A program made the position numbers and the translations under genes. From Hyphomicrobiales bacterium (GTDB lineage: Bacteria > Pseudomonadota > Alphaproteobacteria > Rhizobiales > Aestuariivirgaceae): DNA of 8,215 bases. Location of the stretch: NCBI GenBank assembly GCA_025362535.1, contig JANYGE010000329.1, positions 1 to 8,215 on the forward strand, written 5' to 3'. Shown one piece after another: positions 1 through 7,003 of the stretch. The first letter of the stretch is position 1. Each line of letters opens with the position of its first letter. The notes below the pieces were generated by a model, which did no database searches, was not told the origin of the DNA, and saw only the letters and a program-made list of their open reading frames with translations.

Positions 1-810
1 ATCGCAGGCCACATGGATCTTTCAGTTGAATCCGTTGCCGCACTTTCTGCAATGGTGACAGGCATTCTTTTCTGTTCCCATGGTATTGGCATCGGATGGA
101 CGCTCACACCAGAATGGTTAGCGCTCCCCGTATCTCTAGTAATTGCGCTTGCTGTCGGAGCGATAATTGGTGCGCTAAATGGATTGCTTGTGGTGCGCCT
201 CAAGATGGATGCTTTTATTGTGACGCTCGCCTCTTACATCTGGGTCAGAGGTTTGGTTGTCGCGATTTCTGGTGGTCGCTCAGCACAAGACCTCGCACCC
301 AGCATTCGCTTTATTGGCATCGATACATTTCTTGGCATTCCTCTGATCGCGTGGCTTGCCATAGTTGGCTTTGCTGTGTTCACTTTCATTATGTCTAAAA
401 CACCGTTCGGCCGTCACATCACCATGATAGGTGGAAACCAGGCTGCCACATTTCGCGCCGGCATCGCCGTCAATAAACTGATCTGGATTTCCTTCATATT
501 GGCAGGCGCCATTGCAGGCTTTGCCGGATGGCTACTCGCCATCAGGACCTCAGGTGCATCTGCTGGCTTGGGCGTTGGCATGCTGTTTCAAGCTTTTGCT
601 GCTGTGGTCATCGGTGGTGTCAGCCTTAAGGGTGGTGTCGGGAAACTCCCCGGGGTTTATGCTGGTGTGCTCTTGCTCCACGCCATCCAAACCGCCATCA
701 ATCTTATGGGCATGCCTGCGCATTACACACAAATGATCCTTGGCAGTTTGGTTCTTGCAGCTGTGCTCTTGGACACTGTGAAACTTACAATTAGGCAGAA
801 ATTGAAATGA
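1..810 (+). CDS. Sugar ABC transporter permease, RbsC/BPD_transp_2 family (5' end outside window)
   Basis: This is an inner-membrane permease subunit of a ribose/xylose-type carbohydrate ABC importer. The reading frame is open from base 1 and encodes I-A-G-H before the first ATG at 13. Those residues and the following DLSVESVAALS match the conserved 'GxxDLSVGSV' helix that lies well inside RbsC-family proteins, so the ATG at 13 is internal and the true start is upstream of the window. About 269 codons are present. Family landmarks include the cytoplasmic loop GGNQAATFRAGI (about 421-471), the following hydrophobic hairpin, the AAVVIGGVSLKGGVG segment (about 598-642) and a final membrane helix ending in a basic tail (IRQKLK). 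The stop overlaps the start of the next gene as ATGA, so the two are probably translationally coupled. Substrate cannot be read from the permease. Family is confident; ribose specificity is not claimed. Confidence 0.93.
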   Translation: MAGHMDLSVESVAALSAMVTGILFCSHGIGIGWTLTPEWLALPVSLVIALAVGAIIGALNGLLVVRLKMDAFIVTLASYIWVRGLVVAISGGRSAQDLAPSIRFIGIDTFLGIPLIAWLAIVGFAVFTFIMSKTPFGRHITMIGGNQAATFRAGIAVNKLIWISFILAGAIAGFAGWLLAIRTSGASAGLGVGMLFQAFAAVVIGGVSLKGGVGKLPGVYAGVLLLHAIQTAINLMGMPAHYTQMILGSLVLAAVLLDTVKLTIRQKLK

Positions 811-1577
811 GCGGCAGGTTAGACGGGCGAGTTGCTTTGATCATTGGAGCCGCTCGCGGCATCGGTGCCGGAATTGCTGAACGCTTCGTTGAGGAAGGAG
901 CACGGGTTGTGATCGCCGACAATCTGGTACAGGCTGGCGAGGAAACAGCGCATCGCCTTAATGGCCGATTTATCAAGATCGATGTATCTAATTTTGAAGA
1001 CAATCAGGCGGCGGTTGCTCTGGCTGTTTCAACCTTTGGCAGTCTCGATATTCTGGTGCAGAACGCAGGTATCTATCCCTGGACATTGATCGAGAATATT
1101 TCGCCAGAAGAATGGGATCAGGTTTTGGCTGTCAATTTGAAAGGCACCTTTCTCTCTGCTCGAGCCGCCCTGCCCGTCATGAAATCCAAAGGCAGTGGCC
1201 GCATGGTCTTCACATCTTCAATCACCGGCCCGCGTGTAACCAGCCCGGGTCATGGCCATTATTCTGCATCCAAGGCTGGCATCAACGGTTTCATCAAAGC
1301 CGCAGCTCTGGAGTTTTCCAGCTACAACATTACAGTCAATGGCATCGAACCCGGCAATATCTTGACGGATGGCATGCAAGAACACCGCTCCGCTGCCTTC
1401 ATCAAGATGATGGAAGAAGGCGTGCCGCTGGGTCGCCTTGGCACACCACGCGATATTGCTAATGCTGCGCTTTTCCTTGTCTCAGATGATGCTTCATATA
1501 TCACTGGCACAACCATCATTGTTGATGGCGGGCAGACTTTGCCAGAAGGCAAAGACTTCCGCCTCACGCCACCCTAA
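807..1577 (+). CDS. Short-chain dehydrogenase/reductase (classical SDR, probably NAD-dependent)
   Basis: This is a 256-residue cytoplasmic Rossmann-fold oxidoreductase of normal classical-SDR length. The glycine-rich nucleotide motif is IGAARGIG at residues 13-20, with Ile where Thr is usual. Asp38 at the end of beta-strand 2 favours NAD over NADP. The structural NAG is residues 86-88, preceded by Gln instead of the common Asn. The catalytic set is complete: Asn110, Ser138, Tyr152 and Lys156 (YSASK). The C-terminal ITGTTIIVDGGQTLPEG resembles the ending of UcpA/FabG-like SDRs. The ATG lies in the ATGA overlap with the sugar permease stop and has no good Shine-Dalgarno sequence, so it is probably translated by coupling. 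Its position after a sugar permease suggests it oxidises or reduces an imported sugar, polyol or hydroxy acid. The substrate cannot be assigned from sequence. Confidence 0.93.
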   Translation: MSGRLDGRVALIIGAARGIGAGIAERFVEEGARVVIADNLVQAGEETAHRLNGRFIKIDVSNFEDNQAAVALAVSTFGSLDILVQNAGIYPWTLIENISPEEWDQVLAVNLKGTFLSARAALPVMKSKGSGRMVFTSSITGPRVTSPGHGHYSASKAGINGFIKAAALEFSSYNITVNGIEPGNILTDGMQEHRSAAFIKMMEEGVPLGRLGTPRDIANAALFLVSDDASYITGTTIIVDGGQTLPEGKDFRLTPP

Positions 1578-1594
1578 AGAAAGATAGCGAACAC

Positions 1595-2692
1595 ATGGCA
1601 ATCACCGATTATCTAAAACTTCGCCCAATTGGCAATAAGTTGGAGGACCTGGAAACGCCAGTGCCAATTATTGACATCGATGTGGTGGAGCGCAATGTCA
1701 CGCGGTGGCAGGCGCGGTGCAATACGCTTGGCCTTGCAAACCGCCCGCACATCAAAACCCATAAGCTCGTGGGTCTCGCTCAGTATCAAATAGCGCAAGG
1801 GGCCAAAGGCATAACGGTGCAAAAGCTCGGTGAAGCAGAGGTCATGGCCAATGCAGGCATAACCGATATGCTCCTGACCTTTAACGTCGTCGGTCCCAAA
1901 AAAATTGAACGTCTCGCCGCTCTTGCACGGCGTAGCGATATTGCCGTCGTAGCCGATAATCGTGAAATGATTGAGGGGTTAGCCGCGGCAGGCAAATCGG
2001 CAGGCCGCGCCATTTCGGTTTTAGTTGAATGTGATACGGGTGCCGCACGCAATGGTGTGCAATCACCTGCGGCAGCTTTAGAATTAGCGCAGATTATTGA
2101 AAAGACCGCTGGTCTTAAGTTTGGCGGCCTAATGACTTACGCAGGCACAGGCCAACGCGAGCAAACCGAAGATTTTCTGGTAGACGCCCGAGACCGCTGC
2201 ACACGTGCCGGATTAGACGTGCATACGATCTCGTCCGGTGGATCGCCCGACATGTGGAAAGATGAGGGCCTTTCTCAATTGACTGAATACCGTGCCGGCA
2301 CTTACATCTACTTTGATCGCTCGCTTGTTGCGCGCGACACCTGCAGCTTCGAAGATTGCGCCCTGAGTGTTCTAGCCACCGTAGTAAGCCGACCAACTTC
2401 CGATCGTGCGATGATTGATGCGGGAACAAAGGCATTGACCAGCGACCTGCTCGGCCTCGAAGGCTATGGCGTTTCTCACGCGCTTGGAGACGCAAAAGTC
2501 TATGCTGCAAACGAAGAGCATGGTTATCTCGACATCTCAAAGCTTTTGCAAAAGCCAGCAATTGGCGATCTCGTTCGCATAACCCCCAATCACGTTTGCC
2601 CAGTGACCAATCTCTTTGATGAAGTTGTTTTTGTAAGGGGCGAAACCGTTCTTGGCGCTGCCAAAGTGGATGCCCGAGGTCTCGTGCAATAG
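1595..2692 (+). CDS. D-serine dehydratase / D-threonine aldolase family PLP enzyme (DSD1-like)
   Basis: This 365-residue protein has the fold-type III (alanine racemase-like) PLP barrel seen in eukaryotic-type D-serine dehydratase, D-threo-3-hydroxyaspartate dehydratase and D-threonine aldolase. The N-terminal TPVPIIDIDVVERN leads into RPHIKTHK at residues 50-57, where Lys54 is the expected Schiff-base lysine. The C-terminal metal site reads PNHVCP with His333 and Cys335. From family knowledge, His-x-Cys is the metal pair in the chicken D-serine dehydratase and D-threo-3-hydroxyaspartate dehydratase, whereas characterised D-threonine aldolases carry His-x-Asp. That favours dehydration or deamination of a D-beta-hydroxy amino acid over aldol cleavage, but it is not decisive. 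The start codon is 17 bases after the dehydrogenase stop, with only a weak A/G-rich stretch before it. It is the last gene of its operon and ends 11 bases from the convergent amidohydrolase gene. Confidence 0.88.
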   Translation: MAITDYLKLRPIGNKLEDLETPVPIIDIDVVERNVTRWQARCNTLGLANRPHIKTHKLVGLAQYQIAQGAKGITVQKLGEAEVMANAGITDMLLTFNVVGPKKIERLAALARRSDIAVVADNREMIEGLAAAGKSAGRAISVLVECDTGAARNGVQSPAAALELAQIIEKTAGLKFGGLMTYAGTGQREQTEDFLVDARDRCTRAGLDVHTISSGGSPDMWKDEGLSQLTEYRAGTYIYFDRSLVARDTCSFEDCALSVLATVVSRPTSDRAMIDAGTKALTSDLLGLEGYGVSHALGDAKVYAANEEHGYLDISKLLQKPAIGDLVRITPNHVCPVTNLFDEVVFVRGETVLGAAKVDARGLVQ

Positions 2693-2709
2693 ACCAAATT
2701 TATCTATTG
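2687..2709. repeat. Small inverted repeat carrying both convergent stop codons
   Basis: CAATAGA (2687-2693) and TCTATTG (2703-2709) form a perfect 7-bp inverted repeat around a 9-base AT-rich spacer. The left arm contains the TAG of the + strand PLP-enzyme gene, and the right arm contains the TAG of the - strand amidohydrolase gene. Both proteins therefore end in Gln-stop. The stem is short and AT-rich, and neither strand shows a T-run directly after it, so it is not a convincing intrinsic terminator. It may be a weak bidirectional stop or chance. Confidence 0.4.
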
Positions 2710-3867
2710 AATCTTCAACATCCGCTCAACTAAATTGGCCCAGAATTGAGTGCCTTTAACCAGCAACTCATCATTGAAATCATAACCTGAATCATGAAGC
2801 CCCCGGCTGTCGCCATTGCCCATACCAAAATAACATCCGGGCACTGCATCGAGCATAAACGAAAAATCTTCTGAGAACATGTAAGGCCCAGCCATTTCAA
2901 CACGGCGTAAATCTTGACCTAAACTCAGCGCAACATCACGCACCAATTGTGCTGATCCCGCATCATTGAAACACGCCGGATAAGAAATGCCTTGGCCATA
3001 TTCAACCTCTGCCACACACCCAAACGAAGCAGCCTGCTGTTGCAAAATCGCTGGAATACGCTGTGCCATTAGTTTCTGCATCTGGATCGAACACGTTCGT
3101 ACACCAATTTTGATCGACACAGTTTCTGGAATTATCGTAGCAAGAACACCGCCATTGAAAGCGCCGACTGTCACAACACAAGGATCGAGCGGATCAGCAT
3201 TGCGCGATACCGCAGTTTGCAGCGCCATGACAGCACTCGCTGCAGCAACAATTGGATCAGCCGCCAGATGTGGCAAGGCACCGTGACCACCAACACCCCG
3301 AATGGTCACATCAACAATATCCACACTTGCAGTAATCGCACCGGTTCGCACCCGCACTTGGCCAACAGTCTCACCCGGAATATTATGCAGGGCAAATATT
3401 GCGTCAGAAGGAAAACGCTTAAACATCCCCTCCTCCACCATGCGCTTGGCCCCGCTAATGTCTTCTTCAGCGGGCTGAAAAATCAAATGCACCGTGCCAT
3501 CAAAATTTAATGTTTCAGCTAAATAGCGCGCTGTTGCCAGCAACATGCTGGTGTGGCCATCATGGCCGCACGCATGCATTTTGCCATCATAGCGTGAAGC
3601 ATAGGGCAGTTGCGTGGTTTCTTGGATAGGCAGCGCATCCATATCAGCGCGAATGGCCACAACCTTGCGGCTGGTGCCATTGACCAAAGTGCCAACCACG
3701 CCAGTGCCCGCCACATTCGTGGTGACGCCAAAACTCATTCTGGCCAATTCTTCGGCAACGATTTTGGAAGTGCGAACCTCCTCAAAAGCCAATTCCGGAT
3801 GCATGTGCAAATCGTGGCGCAATGCCACGAACTCACCAGTAAAACCCTTGATACGATCATACATCAT
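2704..3867 (-). CDS. M20D-type metallo-amidohydrolase (hippurate / IAA-amino acid hydrolase-like)
   Basis: This is a 387-residue cytoplasmic di-metal hydrolase of the M20D group, which cleaves N-acyl or amide bonds of amino acid conjugates. Visible landmarks are RHDLHMHPELAFEE (17-30), RADMDALPI (73-81), MHACGHDGHT (97-106), PAEED (132-136), ALHN (159-162) and SEDFSFML (332-339). The expected metal ligands are present: Cys100, His102, Glu134 and Glu135, His161 and His358 (in GLHDSGYDFND). No signal peptide is seen. The gene starts in the stop of the HisM-type permease gene (ATGA). Two in-frame ATGs are adjacent; AGAGG at 3870-3874 lies 2 bases before the first and 5 before the second, so the second (3864) may be the real start. 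As the last gene of the amino acid ABC operon, it probably processes the imported ligand. The M20D motifs differ from allantoate amidohydrolase or carbamoylase types. The exact substrate is unknown. Confidence 0.92.
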   Translation of the reverse strand: MMYDRIKGFTGEFVALRHDLHMHPELAFEEVRTSKIVAEELARMSFGVTTNVAGTGVVGTLVNGTSRKVVAIRADMDALPIQETTQLPYASRYDGKMHACGHDGHTSMLLATARYLAETLNFDGTVHLIFQPAEEDISGAKRMVEEGMFKRFPSDAIFALHNIPGETVGQVRVRTGAITASVDIVDVTIRGVGGHGALPHLAADPIVAAASAVMALQTAVSRNADPLDPCVVTVGAFNGGVLATIIPETVSIKIGVRTCSIQMQKLMAQRIPAILQQQAASFGCVAEVEYGQGISYPACFNDAGSAQLVRDVALSLGQDLRRVEMAGPYMFSEDFSFMLDAVPGCYFGMGNGDSRGLHDSGYDFNDELLVKGTQFWANLVERMLKIQ

Positions 3868-4553
3868 CGCCTCTGTGGTATCAGCTTTTCCAAGTAACCA
3901 AAAGCACGTGTGATGAAGTAGGTTAGTATCATGTAAATGATCGCCAGAAATATCAGTGGCTCATAGATAATATAAGTGTCTTGACGAACCTGAGAGATGG
4001 CTGACATCAGGTCTAACACTGGAATGGTGAACACCAAAGGCGTTGATTTCAGCTGGCCAATAACCTCGCCCGTCAATGTGGGCAACACTTGTAACACCGC
4101 ACGTGGGAACCAAATCCGAGAATTAACTTTCCACGGGCTCATCCCGAAGGCGCGTGCGGCTTCTAATTCACCGCGCGGAACACTTAAAAAAGCACCCCGC
4201 ATAATCTCCGCCTCATAGCCTGCAAAACTGAGCGTGAATGCCAGAAGCGCATAATAAAATGCGTCAAGCCGGACAAGCCACATGAAGTGCTCTCGAAAGC
4301 CCGGGATCAGCGGAAACGTTGAACCAAGACCATAATACAACAACCAAAGTTGTGTGAGCAGAGGTGTGCCACGAATATAACCACAAAACGCTCCGGCGAT
4401 CCAACGCGCGGGCGCAGACCCCGTAACCTGAATCAGGCCAATAGGCACAGCAAGTATAAAGCCCACAACCACAGAAAACACCAGGATGAACAGCGTGACA
4501 TAGAGCCCGTGAGCTATAATTGGGAAATATTCTGGCAACCATGACCAATGCAT
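3864..4553 (-). CDS. Polar amino acid ABC transporter permease, HisM type
   Basis: This is the second inner-membrane subunit of a HisQMP/OccQM-type amino acid importer, with 229 residues, a normal length. The N-terminus MHWSWLPEYFPIIAHGLYVT is typical of HisM-like proteins. RGTPLLTQLWLLYYGL lies at residues 61-76, and the cytoplasmic EAA loop that contacts the ATPase is present, with Glu131-Ala-Ala and Gly137. Around five hydrophobic segments are visible. The start is supported by GTGAGG at 4559-4564, 5 bases before the ATG; this site overlaps the TGA of the preceding permease gene, and the intergenic gap is 7 bases. It overlaps the M20D gene by 4 bases. It should pair with the HisQ-type subunit encoded just before it. 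Ligand choice is set by the binding protein, not by this subunit. Confidence 0.94.
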   Translation of the reverse strand: MHWSWLPEYFPIIAHGLYVTLFILVFSVVVGFILAVPIGLIQVTGSAPARWIAGAFCGYIRGTPLLTQLWLLYYGLGSTFPLIPGFREHFMWLVRLDAFYYALLAFTLSFAGYEAEIMRGAFLSVPRGELEAARAFGMSPWKVNSRIWFPRAVLQVLPTLTGEVIGQLKSTPLVFTIPVLDLMSAISQVRQDTYIIYEPLIFLAIIYMILTYFITRAFGYLEKLIPQRR

Positions 4554-4560
4554 TTTTGCC

Positions 4561-5292
4561 TCACGCTAATTTAGGTTGGCCGCGCCGCACATGACGTTCC
4601 ATCCAGTTAAAAAACTGGCCGGACGCAAATGAGATGCACAGATAAACGGCTTGCGCCACAAGATATAAAACCAGATATTGCTTACTGACTCCCGCAGCCT
4701 GACGCGTTGCTAACGCAAGCTCGGTGAAGCCAACCACGGAGATTAATGCAGAATCCTTCGTCACATTCAGCCACAGATTAGCAAGGCCAGGAATGGCATT
4801 AGGCAACATCGCTGAGAGTGTGATGCGCCGGAAGCGCAGAAAAGGCGACATGCCATAAGCCTTGGCCGCTTCAGACTGCCCTATTGGTACGGCTTGGATA
4901 GCGGCGCGAAGAACTTCAGTGTGATAGGCACCCTGAACAAATCCCAAAACAAAAATCGCAGCAACCAGTCCATTGATTTCAATGCGTTGAAAACCTAAGG
5001 CAACAATCAAACTGTTCAAACCATCAGTGCCAGCATAATATAACAAGAGGATCAGGACCAATTCAGGCACCGCCCGAACCAACGTGGTGTAGCCTTCCAA
5101 TATGGCTTTCAAAACCCGACCACCCGATAGTTTACCCATGGCACCAGCGAGACCAAGACAGAGGCCAAATGCATAGGCAAAAAAGGCGATTTGCACGGAA
5201 CGCAAAGCGCCCCAAAACATCTCATCACCATAACCTTTGTCTCCAAAGGATAGCAATTCGCTCAAAGGTGCTGCAGCTAAAATCAATTTCAT
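4561..5292 (-). CDS. Polar amino acid ABC transporter permease, HisQ type
   Basis: This is an inner-membrane subunit of the amino acid importer, 243 residues from the chosen ATG at 5292. The segment LLSFGDKGYGDE (13-24) is the usual HisQ N-terminal region before the first membrane helix. The EAA loop is present with Glu141-Ala-Ala and Gly147. The frame stays open further upstream to another ATG at 5334, but those 14 extra codons would read through the terminator hairpin and do not look like HisQ sequence, so the inner ATG is preferred. Its ribosome site is poor: AGGG sits only 2 bases before the ATG and adjoins the terminator T-run. Initiation here may thus be weak or depend on ribosomes arriving from the binding-protein gene. 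The reading frame is the same as that of the binding protein, separated from it by one TAA. Confidence 0.92.
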   Translation of the reverse strand: MKLILAAAPLSELLSFGDKGYGDEMFWGALRSVQIAFFAYAFGLCLGLAGAMGKLSGGRVLKAILEGYTTLVRAVPELVLILLLYYAGTDGLNSLIVALGFQRIEINGLVAAIFVLGFVQGAYHTEVLRAAIQAVPIGQSEAAKAYGMSPFLRFRRITLSAMLPNAIPGLANLWLNVTKDSALISVVGFTELALATRQAAGVSKQYLVLYLVAQAVYLCISFASGQFFNWMERHVRRGQPKLA

Positions 5293-5298
5293 GACCCT

Positions 5299-5326
5299 AA
5301 AAAAAGGGCCGCAAACTTTGCGGCCC
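5299..5326 (-). terminator. Intrinsic terminator between binding-protein and permease genes
   Basis: On the - strand a perfect 10-bp inverted repeat (GGGCCGCAAA at 5326-5317 and TTTGCGGCCC at 5315-5306, one base between arms) is followed directly by seven T (5305-5299). The pairs nearest the centre must open to make a loop, leaving a GC-rich stem of about 8-9 bp. It starts 12 bases after the binding-protein stop codon and ends 7 bases before the permease start. It has all the features of a rho-independent terminator. Partial termination here would raise binding-protein mRNA relative to the membrane subunits, as is common in periplasmic ABC importer operons. Confidence 0.9.
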
Positions 5327-5337
5327 CATCTCATTTC

Positions 5338-6126
5338 TTATTTTGCGGGTGTAACCACTTTACCATCAAGTTTCCAAGTGGCTGTGATTTTGTCAAAAGT
5401 TCCATTTGCCGCCAAGGCTTTAATACCAGCATTCACTTTGGCGAGAAGGTCTGTATCTTCTTTGCGAATGCCGAAGCCAACGCCTGGACCAAGCACTTCA
5501 ACATCAATCGGAACAGCACCCTTTTGCTCACAGCAACCGCCTTGCTCAGAGGTGAGGAATGCATCAAGAGCAACACCATCTGCCATCACATAATCAAGAC
5601 GACCGGCAGCAAGATCAGCATTTGCTTCATCCTGTGTTGCGTAGGTTTTTACAACTGCACCCTTTGGCGCATAATACTTGGCAATGTAAGCTGCATGGGT
5701 CGTTGCGATTTGCACGCCAACAGTCTTGCCGGAAAGATGTTCAGGTGAAAAATCCTTATCATCACCCTTTGGCCCGATGATAACAGCAGCAGAGTTATAA
5801 TACATATCCGAGAAGTTGATGGTTTCGGCACGCTTAGGCGTAATCGACATCGACGACATAATCATATCGAACTTCTTGGCCTGAAGCGCCGGAATAATGC
5901 CATCCCATGCCACTTCTTCAATCGCGCATTTTTCTTTGATTTCAGCGCATAAGGCATCCATGAAATCAACTTCCCAGCCAACCCATTTGCCAGATGCATC
6001 TTTCGAGGTGAATGGAGCATAAGGTTCAGCAGCCACACCCATCTTCAGATCGGCAAAGGCTGGTGTTACTGCAAACATGGTTGCAGCGGCGACTGCGGCT
6101 AATAACAGTTTCGTTGTATATTTCAT
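5338..6126 (-). CDS. Periplasmic amino acid-binding protein of ABC transporter (LAO/HisJ/ArtJ-like)
   Basis: This is the extracytoplasmic solute-binding protein, 262 residues from the ATG at 6126. That start is preferred over the in-frame ATG at 6147 because AAGGGAG (6133-6139) lies 6 bases before it and it gives a clean signal peptide: Met-Lys start, hydrophobic core, cleavage after AFA (residue 25). The mature protein has the SBP_bac_3 fold. Cys60 and Cys67 match the conserved disulfide of LAO/HisJ proteins. SSMSIT then Arg99 corresponds to the alpha-carboxylate clamp, and Asp183 to the alpha-amino ligand, which together indicate an amino acid-like ligand. Trp74 and Tyr36 are likely to line the pocket. 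The acidic residue that contacts the basic side chain in LAO-binding protein (three before the Tyr) is Ala here, with Glu two before the Tyr, so a lysine/arginine ligand is not assured. An extra adjacent cysteine pair (Cys198-Cys199) is unusual. Confidence 0.93.
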   Translation of the reverse strand: MKYTTKLLLAAVAAATMFAVTPAFADLKMGVAAEPYAPFTSKDASGKWVGWEVDFMDALCAEIKEKCAIEEVAWDGIIPALQAKKFDMIMSSMSITPKRAETINFSDMYYNSAAVIIGPKGDDKDFSPEHLSGKTVGVQIATTHAAYIAKYYAPKGAVVKTYATQDEANADLAAGRLDYVMADGVALDAFLTSEQGGCCEQKGAVPIDVEVLGPGVGFGIRKEDTDLLAKVNAGIKALAANGTFDKITATWKLDGKVVTPAK

Positions 6127-6215
6127 TTTGTACTCCCTTGGATTCATGTGAATATTTCAGTTTTAGAGCGAAGCAGGCACACCCCTGACTGTTTCGTATT
6201 TTCGCCTCTAGTTTC
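6127..6215 (-). other. 89-base gap between ATPase and binding-protein genes
   Basis: This is the longest non-coding gap in the operon. It holds the ribosome site of the binding-protein gene (AAGGGAG, 6133-6139). No hairpin followed by a T-run and no convincing -35/-10 pair is visible. An internal promoter or an mRNA processing site could lie here, but the sequence alone does not show one. Confidence 0.4.
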
Positions 6216-6995
6216 CTAATGGACGCTAGACACGAATTGCTTGCAGCGCTCACTTTTTGGAGCGCCAAAAACTTGTTTAGGTGGTCCCTGTTCCTCAATG
6301 ATCCCCTTATGCAAATAGATCACATGCGAAGACACATCGCGCGCAAATTTCATTTCGTGAGTGACCAAAATCATGGTGCGACCCTCTTCCGCTAAATCAC
6401 GAATCACCTTCAAAACCTCGCCCACCAATTCCGGATCAAGTGCTGACGTGGGTTCATCAAACAACATCACTTTTGGGTTCATGCAAAGGGCGCGCGCGAT
6501 TGCCGCACGCTGTTGCTGGCCACCAGATAAGAACGATGGATACTGATCACGCTTTTCATAAAGGCCCACTTTATTCAATAAGGCTTCGGCACGTTCAATC
6601 GCTTCTGCTTTGGAAAGGCCAAGCACATGCACAGGCGCTTCGATGACATTTTGCAAAACAGTCATATGCTGCCATAAATTGAAGCTTTGAAAAACCATAC
6701 CCAATTTTGTACGGATGCGTTCGACTTGACGCCGATCAGACGGATGCAAATCGCCATCCTTGCCTGGGGTCAAAACGATTTCCTCGCCGGTCACAGAGAT
6801 GCGGCCGCGCGTCGGCAATTCCAGAAAATTTATACATCGTAAAAACGTGCTTTTGCCTGAGCCCGAAGCCCCGATCATCGACACAACATCACCTTCTCGC
6901 GCAGCCAGGCTCACACCTTTAAGCACTTCAAGTTGGCCAAATGACTTATGTAAGTCTTCAACCACCACAGCAGTCTGGCTATTGTCTTTTGCCAA
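6216..6995 (-). CDS. Polar amino acid ABC transporter ATP-binding protein, HisP/GlnQ type
   Basis: This 259-residue ATPase energises the importer at the cytoplasmic face. All nucleotide-binding motifs are intact: Walker A GASGSGKST (42-50), Q-loop Gln103 in VFQSFNLW, signature LSGGQQQR (156-163), Walker B VMLFDEP (176-182) with D-loop SALD, and the switch His213 in VTHEM. The Phe-Asn-Leu-Trp sequence and the insertion after strand 3 are typical of the HisP/GlnQ subfamily. The start codon is TTG: an in-frame TAG sits five codons before it, no ATG occurs before residue 40, and AGGGGG (7004-7009) lies 8 bases upstream. It is 58 bases downstream of the deaminase gene and 89 bases before the binding-protein gene, so it is probably within one transcription unit. 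Confidence 0.95.
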   Translation of the reverse strand: MAKDNSQTAVVVEDLHKSFGQLEVLKGVSLAAREGDVVSMIGASGSGKSTFLRCINFLELPTRGRISVTGEEIVLTPGKDGDLHPSDRRQVERIRTKLGMVFQSFNLWQHMTVLQNVIEAPVHVLGLSKAEAIERAEALLNKVGLYEKRDQYPSFLSGGQQQRAAIARALCMNPKVMLFDEPTSALDPELVGEVLKVIRDLAEEGRTMILVTHEMKFARDVSSHVIYLHKGIIEEQGPPKQVFGAPKSERCKQFVSSVH

Positions 6996-7003
6996 TCTGC
7001 GAA

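Noticed and set aside
13..15. ATG at 13 as the start of the sugar permease
   Set aside because: The frame is open to base 1, and the codons around it encode a conserved internal helix of RbsC-family permeases, so the gene is cut by the window edge.
2115..2561. 148-codon open frame on the - strand inside the PLP-enzyme gene
   Set aside because: It lies wholly antisense to a well-supported gene. Its product is arginine- and histidine-rich with no recognisable domain, and its neighbours on that strand do not join it.
2687..2709. Inverted repeat at the convergent ends as an intrinsic terminator
   Set aside because: The stem is 7 bp and AT-rich, and neither strand has a T-run directly after it, so it is listed only as a repeat.
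6127..6215. Internal promoter before the binding-protein gene
   Set aside because: No -35/-10 pair of adequate quality and spacing could be found by eye on the - strand.
6026..6298. 90-codon - strand open frame spanning the gap before the binding-protein gene
   Set aside because: It overlaps the 3' end of the ATPase gene and the signal-peptide region of the binding-protein gene in a different frame. It reads as low-sense sequence and has no ribosome site of note.
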